This document shows positions 56,644-64,000 of a stretch of 64,000 nucleotides of DNA, piece after piece. Positions within the stretch are counted from its first letter, which is position 1, and every line of letters begins with the position of its first letter. The notes below the pieces were generated by a model, which was given only the letters and a program-made list of their open reading frames with translations, made no database searches and was not told the DNA's origin. The translations under genes and the position numbers were made by a program. Location of the stretch: contig OU452198.1 of NCBI GenBank assembly GCA_911728435.2, positions 11,008,001-11,072,000 on the forward strand, read 5' to 3'. The stretch comes from Apoderus coryli. Taxonomy: Eukaryota > Arthropoda > Insecta > Coleoptera > Attelabidae.

Positions 56644-57575
56644 TAATAATAATAAAATATTAAGCCGGGATAATAAAAATGGTTTAATACGCCCAGAGTG
56701 CATAATATGGCACGTTTAAAATACTCATTGTGATTAAGCAACTACTTGATCACCTATATCATAGATAAACCAACATAGATGATCAATATTACCACTCAAA
56801 AACAGCAGTGGTATCTGTACACAGACAGTGGAACCTCTAGTTCTCTAACAACCAATATTGTCCCTACTAGGCACGTGAATATGTTTAGACCATAGCAAAG
56901 TGTATTTCTCGTTCGTAACAAACGTTGTGTGTTGAATGCTTAGACACCAGGTACGCCCAAAATATTTTGATAATTTTCAGACAAATTTACAACGTGAGAC
57001 GTGATAAGGTAGCAAGATTTGATTAAGGATCTACCAGCAAGTCGTGATGTTAATCTGCTGAAACTTTCCCAATTCGTCCAACAAGATATGAATTGATATA
57101 GGTTGTAATTCGAAACCGAAATGTTATAAACTATAACGTAAATTTCTTTAACGTATTATTTAAAGTAACGAAAGCGTTATTAATTACACCACGTTAGAAT
57201 GAAACGTTATTATTTGTTGTCACCTTAATATAAATAGAAGAATTGAATATTGATGGGATACCTTTGATGAAGGGAAAGTTAATTAAATTATAAAATTAAA
57301 GGTATTATATCTAATAATTCACAAATAGCCTATAGTACACTTTGTTTAATGATCAAAATTCGAATATTTCGTATGTTGATAGCATGTTGATATTGAGTTG
57401 AGAGTTGACTTATTGATATATTATATTAAGAGAATAAGAAAAATCCAACCAGATATATATAGGTAATCAAGTAGTTGCTTAATCACAATGAGTATTTTAA
57501 ACGTGCCGCATTATGCACTCTGTGCGTATTACCATTTTTATTATCCCGGCCTAATATTTTACTATTATTGTTATG
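56644..57575. mobile_element. 0.93 kb element with about 110 bp inverted repeats
   Basis: AAGCCGGGATAATAAAAATGG...CTCATTGTGATTAAGCAACTA (56665-56748) is the inverse of 57468-57555. No coding region is visible between the arms. The family is unknown. Confidence 0.6.
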
Positions 57576-57599
57576 TTATTGTTATATCATTCCAGATTG

Positions 57600-57830
57600 T
57601 CTATTAAAATTCATTATAACCAACACCAAAGAACAAGATATTCATTTTATGACAGAGAAACAATTAACTATTCCTAAAAGAAAGTGGCCAACGAAAGAAT
57701 CATTACTTGATACAATAAAATTATTTAATTTCAAAAAAGAATATGCAATAGACCAAATTTGCCTAACTGAATGACATACTGTTCTTCGTTTGCGCCGCCT
57801 TACCACTGTATTTTCAATCCGATCCGAATA
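57600..57830 (+). pseudogene. IS630/Tc1-type DDE transposase C-terminal relic
   Basis: The frame reads KQLTIPKRKWPTKESLLDTI and continues to ICLTE, a stop, HTVLRL. After a frameshift it reads PPYHCIFNPIRIT. HTVLRLPPYHCxFNPIE is the hallmark around the third catalytic residue of a large insect DDE_3 transposase group; here the Glu after NPI is replaced by Arg. Mariner copy C is inserted about 20 bp downstream. Confidence 0.65.
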
Positions 57831-57851
57831 ACCAAACACCAAAAATATATA

Positions 57852-59938
57852 CAGGGTGGTCCAACGAAAAGTTTGCACCTAGCTTTTCTCTTTTTTTTGT
57901 AGTCGAATGCGAAAATGCTCGGACACGTCGATTTTGCTTTTGAGGGGGACACATTTTAAACATATTTTTCGATCTGCGCCTTTAACCCCCTAGCGGGGGT
58001 GAGTAACAACCCTAAAATTTTAAATGGAAAGAGGGGTCTAATGACATATCATTTGAAAGGACACAAAATTGTCTTTCTAATGATACCCTATTTGTCGAAT
58101 TTTACTAAAACAGTTAATACGAAAACGACTTTAAAGACATTAAGCCGATAATTTTGGTATTAATGAGAAATACAAATAAGTTTTAATTATTACGACTGAA
58201 AACAACTACAATCATTTCTAAATTATTTACTTTGAAGAAAAACGGGATTTCAAAAACACTATCTTATTTATCAGAACTAAATTCCTCACTAATCGTTTGC
58301 GTTTTTTGTTGAAATAAAAACTGCAGATACGTGTAGGAAAAGAATTTACACCGTTTATTTTAGTCTTTTCATTGATTCAGTTTGGTTGCTTCTCAAGTTA
58401 TTTTACTTTTACCGTACAAAATGATTTATTCCATTCTAGAACGAGTTGAAATTGTTAAACTTTATTTTCAAAATAATAGTAGTGCTAGACTTACGGCTCG
58501 CTTATTTAATGAGAGACATCCCGATAAAAATGTGAATGATGTGTACGTTGGCAAGTTAGTTAAAAAGTTTGTAGATACCGGATCTGTCTGTAATGTAAAA
58601 CACCAGCCGCAGAAACCGATCAGAAATGAAGCTGTGGAAGTCGCTGTTTTAGGGCATGTTGAAATGGATCATAGTCAAAGTACCCGTCAACTAGCTGAAG
58701 CCTCAGGTGTCTCCCGTTCGTCCATAATACGAATTTTAAAAGCGTACAAATTTCATCCGTACAAAATCAAATTAGTACAGGAACTAAATGAGGATGATCC
58801 TGATAGAAGGCTGCAATTTTGTGAAGCAATGAGCCAGCGTTTAATTGAAGATCCGCAATTATTATTTAACATTTGTTTTTCCGACGAATGCACATTTTAT
58901 TTGAATGGAGCTGTAAATAGGCACAATTGCCGTTACTGGGATGACAGTAACCCACATTTATTCCGTGAGGTTCATACCCAGTATCCTCAAAAAATAAACG
59001 TCTGGTGTGGCATATTAGGAAATCATATTATAGGACCACTTTTTATTCCTGGAAATTTAACTGGTGAAGTGTACCTAAACATGCTTGAAGACACAATTGA
59101 TCCTTTAATAACACAAATAATAGAAGATGACCAAAATCATACTGCTGATCGGCTTTATTTCCAGCAAGATGGAGCACCTCCGCACTATGTGGCTCCTGTA
59201 AGACAGTTCTTAGATGACCGGTTCCCTGGACGGTGGATTGGAAGGAGGGGCCCAATTGAATGGCCTGCCAGGTCACCGGATTTATCGCCTTTAGACTTTT
59301 TTCTTTGGGGGCACTTAAAAAATAAATGTTTTGCCACGAAGCCTGAGTCCATAGAAGATCTTCGCCAACGCATTACAGAAGAGTGCAGAAACATAACACC
59401 TGATATGCTACAAAATGTTAGAAATAGATTTGAACAAAATCTGTATTATTGTATGGAATCAAATGGGTCACATTTTCAACATTTGTTAATGTAACGTTTT
59501 AATAAATCAATTTAACAGCTTGTTTACTTTTTTTACAAAGCAATGTTAAAACTAACAAACATTGGAATGTACTAACGATTGCAGGTGTTTTCACTCGCAA
59601 TAATTAAAACTTATTTGTATTTCTCATTAATACCAAAATTATCGGCTTAATGTCTTTAAAGTCGTTTTCGTATTAACTGTTTTAGTAAAATTCGACAAAT
59701 AGGGTATCATTAGAAAGACAATTTTGTGTCCTTTCAAATGATATGTCATTAGACCCCTCTTTCCATTTAAAATTTTAGGGTTGTTACTCACCCCCGCTAG
59801 GGGGTTAAAGGCGCAGATCGAAAAATATGTTTAAAATGTGTCCCCCTCAAAAGCAAAATCGACGTGTCCGAGCATTTTCGCATTCGACTACAAAAAAAAG
59901 AGAAAAGCTAGGTGCAAACTTTTCGTTGGACCACCCTG
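57852..59938 (+). mobile_element. Mariner-like DD41D element, copy C
   Basis: A full-length 2087 bp element with TA at 57850-57851 and 59939-59940. The inverted repeats 57852-58191 and 59599-59938 are 340 bp each and nearly identical. It lies beside the IS630/Tc1-type relic. Confidence 0.95.
58421..59494 (+). CDS. Mariner/Tc3-like DD41D transposase, copy C (intact)
   Basis: The 357-residue protein is identical to copies A and B, with D155, D250 and D292. It differs from copy B by at least two silent changes (CGA/AGA in the second HTH and CCT/CCC at the PES codons). ATG at 58421 lies 230 bp inside the left inverted repeat boundary, so all of the coding region is single-copy DNA between the repeats. 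The stop TAA is followed by AATAAA at about 59500. Confidence 0.95.
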   Translation: MIYSILERVEIVKLYFQNNSSARLTARLFNERHPDKNVNDVYVGKLVKKFVDTGSVCNVKHQPQKPIRNEAVEVAVLGHVEMDHSQSTRQLAEASGVSRSSIIRILKAYKFHPYKIKLVQELNEDDPDRRLQFCEAMSQRLIEDPQLLFNICFSDECTFYLNGAVNRHNCRYWDDSNPHLFREVHTQYPQKINVWCGILGNHIIGPLFIPGNLTGEVYLNMLEDTIDPLITQIIEDDQNHTADRLYFQQDGAPPHYVAPVRQFLDDRFPGRWIGRRGPIEWPARSPDLSPLDFFLWGHLKNKCFATKPESIEDLRQRITEECRNITPDMLQNVRNRFEQNLYYCMESNGSHFQHLLM

Positions 59939-59944
59939 TATATC

Positions 59945-60370
59945 TTTGCTTTAAGGAAATTGTAAACGAATGTAATACATCATTATGATTATTACTTTCT
60001 CAACAATGTGTACATGTAGACTCACCATAGAAGGATAGTAGGTTGAAACTTATAGTATGTAAAGTTTAGTATATACTTCAGTAACACCTATAAACACGTT
60101 ATAAACTCAAATGCTTTTCATCGTGGGCAGTAAATAATATAATATTTTGATTAATATACTATACCTTTGCATAATAAAGGCAACAATGTTTATTATACAT
60201 TGTGTTGTATATTGTTAAGGTAACATGGCATTGTTGTCAATTATAAAAGGCTTGATTAATCCGTTAGTTTCAGATGACTGTAATAACTTTGATTTAAATA
60301 ACTCTATATTAAATAAAATTACATTTGTTTGTATTAATACCAAAGTGGTTTGGTAAGTCTTTGACTTATA
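59945..60370. other. No gene recognised
   Basis: AT-rich spacer. Confidence 0.4.
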
Positions 60371-60371
60371 T

Positions 60372-60700
60372 TTTCTACATAATCTCCTTTTTTTTCTGCT
60401 TCAAAACAGTGTCAATGCTGTAAATAATATTTGCCGGTGATCCCTTCACCCATCTTAGCCTTTTTCGGTGGACGTTCACCCGTAGACACCCACTTTTCCG
60501 ATGTGGCTTGGTCTCTGGTGTGTTCTGATGGATCCATGTGTCAACTACGGTATCGAGACGGCGCAAAAACTCGTTTGGATTGCGATTGAACATTCCCAAA
60601 CACTCCTATGAAGTGGCCACACGGTTGTGTTTATTGTCAAGCGTGAGCAATCACGTGAACTGCTCATTCATCACAACATTGTAATTTAGTCCAATCTGTG
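60372..60700 (-). pseudogene. Classical mariner (DD34D-type) transposase relic
   Basis: The minus strand gives LLTLDNKHNRVAT, ECLGMFNRNPNEFLRRL, then TWIHQNTPETK. This closely matches the mariner segment with LLTLDxKxxR, FNRNPNEFLRR and the TVDETWIHHYTPETK block at the first catalytic Asp. That Asp-Glu pair is altered here. The rest of the gene is missing. It is a different mariner lineage from copies A-C. Confidence 0.8.
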
Positions 60701-60704
60701 GTGT

Positions 60705-61880
60705 TTGTGGAAGCAAAATTTTTCAATAGATCCGCACCAACTACGTGCCAGTAAACATTGCTATATTAGGTGTTTGATAAACAAAAGGAATAATAATGGA
60801 CTGACCTTATAGCTACAGAAAATCAAGTTACTCTTCAAGTTGCCCTTGAGCCGACCAATGGCAATTGAGAATCATTTTCAAGCTGAGATATCTGATGTAG
60901 TTCGAATTTTATTAGTATTTGATTGGCGCAAACCGAGTTTTTATATACTTTCTAGTTTAGGCGCTAAGGGGCGTTTTTCAAAATTCGGCAATTCTTTCAA
61001 ACCTCTCTAACTTTTGCACTTTAAGGAGATAATGGATATCTGAAAACATTTTTTGTAGCAGTTGTTTGAGAACAATACACTTATACAATGAGTTTTTAGA
61101 CAGGGTGTTTACTTTTTTAGATACGGCGTGTACATTAAAAACATATCCTTAAATGGCGGCCGTTGTTTTGGATATGTTTTAAACATCATTTAACATGTCA
61201 TATATTTCGTAATTCTCGTACATTTTCACACCTTTTTAATACTCAATTTTTAAAATAACGCAATAAAAATATAACGACTATTATACAGGGTGGCCCAAAC
61301 TGGACGATTTATTATGGGACTCATTTTTCTACCACAGATACCGAAAAAGTGACGCGTCCTCCGCAGAATTAAATTTCATGAAAAAGTCAGTGGTGAAAAC
61401 AGATTTTAGCTATGTTAAACCCTTTCGCCACTAGGGAGTGTTTTTCGATTTTGATCGATTTGGTTTTTGTTTTGTGCGTATATCTCCGAAACCGTTCATC
61501 GTACAGAAAACAGGTTTTGTAAGCATTTTCTACTCATAATAAACTATGTTTTTTGCAAAACTGTTTTTTTTTAATTCATAATTGGTGAAGATTTTGAAGG
61601 AGTAGTGGATGTTTTTCTCCCCAATTTCTACGTCACTGAAAAAAAGTAAGGTTTTAAGATATCCATTTGAACCGCCAATGTTTTCTACACAAAAGAGGTA
61701 CTCTTGGTCATAAGCTCTAAAATTGACAGTTTTCGAGCAAAATCAACCTGTTGAAAATTTGTTGAAATAAATTTATTTCATTATTGCAAAATTTAAAAAA
61801 AATGAAGAAATGCTAGAATAGTTGTTTTTTTTTTTTAAATTCTCCAAACCGTAAAAATAGTCGAAGAATTGCTCCTTATT
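60705..61880. other. No gene recognised; one MITE end
   Basis: CAGGGTGGCCCAAACTGG at about 61286 follows TA and looks like a mariner-type MITE left end. No right end was found. The rest is AT-rich. Confidence 0.4.
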
Positions 61881-61884
61881 TACA

Positions 61885-62130
61885 AAGATACAGGGTGTTA
61901 AAAATGACTGCCTGAGGACGATTTTTTGAAATATTTTCGAAACGAGTAATGATGATGATGATGATGGGTTGTACCCTTGCCTTAATTATAACCTACCTTT
62001 TTTCCTTGTGATTTTTATCCATTTTGTGATAAAATAAAGTTTTCTACGTAAAAAAGGCATACTTCTTTTTTCTCGAAAAACTTAAAGGTTTTCGAGAAAT
62101 TCGAGTTTGAAAATTTTAGGACAAAACTGT
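61885..62130. repeat. Half copy of the 18.9 kb foldback family
   Basis: TTACAAAGATACAGGGTGTTA and the following sequence to GAAAATTTTAGGACAAAACTG match the left arm of 18921-19806, with an ATG/GAT microsatellite at about 61948-61963 replacing part of it. Confidence 0.7.
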
Positions 62131-62134
62131 ATTC

Positions 62135-63320
62135 CACAGTGTAGTTTCTCTATAATCGATCGAAACGTTTCGCTGTGAGACACCCAGTATAAATTAATAA
62201 CAACATAAAATTATTTTACCATATACCTACCATTTTGGAGATATTATGTATTTCATAACACAAAGATTCACATATTAGACGTGCGAAAGACAATGGAACA
62301 GATAGACTAACGCATGAAGAAAATGAAGAAGACTAGAAACAACGGAATAGAAGAAGTAAAAAAACAAGCAACGAATCTAACAACAAAGAAGTCAATATGC
62401 AGATCAGTCGTTCAGATGGCCGAGTCAGTGGGTCAAGTGAAAAGGTTCTTTGTTCGTCTTTGTTTGGTATAGAGAGTTATACGTTGCCTTATATATTCCT
62501 ACAATACCAGATAGGAAAGTTCAGAGCGAAACGTTAACCTTTTGCGTGGTTGGTGTACTATTATTGCCCAGGAAGAACGAAGGAGGAAGAAGTATAAGAA
62601 AACGAGGTGTACACGTCACGATTTGTTTGGCATCACTATAGCGGGAAAACGAAGACGATTAAGAACGTCTTTTTTGTTGTTGGTTTTTGTTTGGGTTTGT
62701 CTTTCTTTCTTCTGTGGCTCGTTATGCGGAACTAGCTCATCGTTTCTTTGTATTATTATAAGCATTAGAGGAGCGAACAAAAAATGTGCATAACATTATT
62801 TAAGTTATAAAAAGGAAGTTAAACAAAAGAAAGCGCGTAATTATACTATTAGAGGGAACTTAACACTTATGTACTAATTCAAAACAAAGAAACATCGGTT
62901 ACTGCTTAATACATTAGCGAAGCACGTGGTAGGTATAGTTGAACGAAGCTTTCATTGTTTTAAAATTAAACCATCGCATCCTGACTTGTCGATTACAATA
63001 TTGTCCCCCATCTCCTTAACATAATTAATAACTAGACCACTTCATAACACAAATTCACAAGATTTCTGAATTTGTATACAGTGACGACCAAAAATCACGC
63101 ATAAATTTGATGAAATTTAAAGGACCATTTTTTTGAATAACCGCTCGCACACGGAAAAAAATGATTGTTCTAGTAACAAGAAGTTTTAACCAGAATTCAA
63201 GTTAGTATAAGCACGCCCAATTGTGGCGTTTACCTTTTTTTATTAATAAAAATATTATATGAGTTACTAACAATCCCAAAGAATTTGTCTCACCTGGTTT
63301 ATCTGTATTGTTGCCAAGGT
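62135..63320. other. No gene recognised
   Basis: Open frames at 62450 and 62542 overlap in different frames and have no family motif. I do not support a gene here. Confidence 0.35.
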
Positions 63321-63321
63321 G

Positions 63322-63365
63322 CGTCGGTGGCACAGCGGTCTAGCTTTTAGACAGTGAAGAAAGGG
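63322..63365 (+). other. Possible pol III A box (tRNA-derived SINE head)
   Basis: TGGCACAGCGG at about 63331 matches the A-box consensus TRGCNNAGYNGG closely, in a context (GCGTCGGTGGCACAGCGGTC) like a tRNA D-arm. No B box follows at the usual distance, so it is a fragment at best. Confidence 0.3.
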
Positions 63366-63477
63366 TGTGGATAATTAATATTTAATTACCAAAAAAAGAT
63401 TAAAGAGAGACAGATTAAAAAATCCGTAGTAGAAGTTAGTCAAGCTCAGCTGAAAAGCAACAGAACCAAAAATAATG

Positions 63478-64000
63478 TTGGATCACCGATGACATCCTGA
63501 AATTAATGGACCACCGTAGATCATATAAAAATAAAGATCTTGCCAGATACAAAGAAGTGCAAAAAGAAGTTAGGGCTAAGATTAGACAAGCGAAAGAAGA
63601 GTGGTTAACCGGACAGTTTCATTAAATAGAGCAGCTAGAAGCTAAACATGACTCTTTTAATGTGCACAAAAGAATCAAACAGATAACTGGAAAATACAAA
63701 AAGAACAATAACAGCACTCTCATGAATGAGCGACAGCAAATTCTTAGTAGCACAGAAGAACAACTACAGGAATGGAAAAAAAATATATTGAAAATCTCTT
63801 TGTGGATGGTAGGAGTTTTTCGCATAATATTACCCTGGATGCTGGAATGGATATCACCAAGGCGGAACTCATACACGCTATATCGGGTGCAAAAAATGGG
63901 AAAGCACCAGAACCAGATGGAATACAAATAGAGGTTTTAAAAACGTTGAAGGAAGATAGGACTACACTTCTATTAAGCTTGCTCAACTGCATATACAAGA
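63478..64000 (+). pseudogene. LINE (endonuclease-RT linker and RT start), runs off the window
   Basis: The plus-strand frame reads ITDDILKLMDHRRSYKNKDL, ARYKEVQKEVRAKIRQAKEE, WLTGQFH, then a stop (TAA, 63623-63625), IEQLEAKHDSFNVHKRIKQI and TGKYKK. A frameshift near 63785 shifts to YIENLF...ITKAELIHAISGAKNGKAPE, PDGIQIEVLK. This is the segment between the endonuclease and RT of a LINE distinct from the jockey-like copies: a basic WxTxEI...YK region followed by the KNGKAPGPDGI block that opens RT. The endonuclease part to the left is not recognised. The stop and frameshift mean this copy is dead. Confidence 0.75.

Noticed and set aside
61912..61950. CTGAGGAC...TTTTCGAAACGAG in a foldback arm, superficially hammerhead-like
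   Set aside because: Stem II pairs only about 3 bp across a long loop, no GUH follows GAAAC, and stem I does not pair. Other copies (19050, 45780) do not preserve it.
1..64000. LTR retrotransposon, CRISPR array, rRNA or bacterial operon
   Set aside because: No long direct terminal repeats with TG...CA ends, no regularly spaced short repeats, no rRNA motifs. Composition and gene content are eukaryotic.

Overview
This 64 kb window is AT-rich eukaryotic DNA. It is most likely from an insect: the mariner-like, Helentron-like, jockey-like, THAP and MADF sequences all have insect flavour. A beetle is possible, but the sequence does not prove the order. There is no operon and no complete host gene. 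The window is a dense transposon graveyard with a few very young insertions. Two places look like possible host gene starts: a THAP-type first exon at 1251-1354 with a splice donor, and a CpG-containing block with an Inr plus an exactly spaced DPE near 9790.

The youngest layer is three near-identical mariner-like elements of about 2.09 kb (6812-8899 minus, 12739-14825 plus, 57852-59938 plus). Each has about 340 bp terminal inverted repeats, TA target duplications and an intact 357-residue transposase. The catalytic aspartates are D155, D250 and D292, which is a DD41D spacing. The three proteins are identical and could be active. Copy B sits inside a Helentron-like (HINE-type) element. A second copy of that element at 23213-25111 gives the empty site.

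The older layer includes the following. Helentron-like elements carry a GTCT microsatellite, a roughly 526 bp higher-order tandem repeat and a 3' hairpin (12720-18710, 23213-25111, 38898-40541 and fragments). A 1.49 kb MULE-like element with a 9 bp target duplication carries a 56 bp G/T-rich minisatellite (16410-17898). Jockey-like LINEs lie at 27305-28916 (largest open RT), 19.8, 21.1, 29.2, 34.2, 39.2, 40.6 and 52.2 kb. A different LINE runs off the right edge from 63478. A Crypton-type tyrosine recombinase relic lies at 36338-37534. Other relics are hAT (21995-22415), Tigger/pogo (30790-31110), Harbinger-like with a MADF ORF (53531-54145), several mariner/Tc3-like elements (10.9, 29.5, 32.9, 45.2, 50.9, 55.2, 60.4 kb) and an IS630/Tc1-type DDE fragment (57.6 kb). 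Many foldback elements with long inverted arms are also present.

The most interesting signal is a scattered set of eight hammerhead-ribozyme-like motifs (2731, 37898, 41724, 41963, 42119, 43039, 56108, 56373). They share a CUGANGA-(one extra base)-stem II-GAAAC-GUH layout. Their stem II arms differ from locus to locus but still pair, and stem I pairs in seven of the eight. Three (2731, 41724, 43039) have a fully canonical core. They lie in tandem duplicates or as inverted pairs flanking foldback DNA, which suggests a ribozyme-bearing mobile element or retrozyme-like family. All function is inferred from sequence alone.
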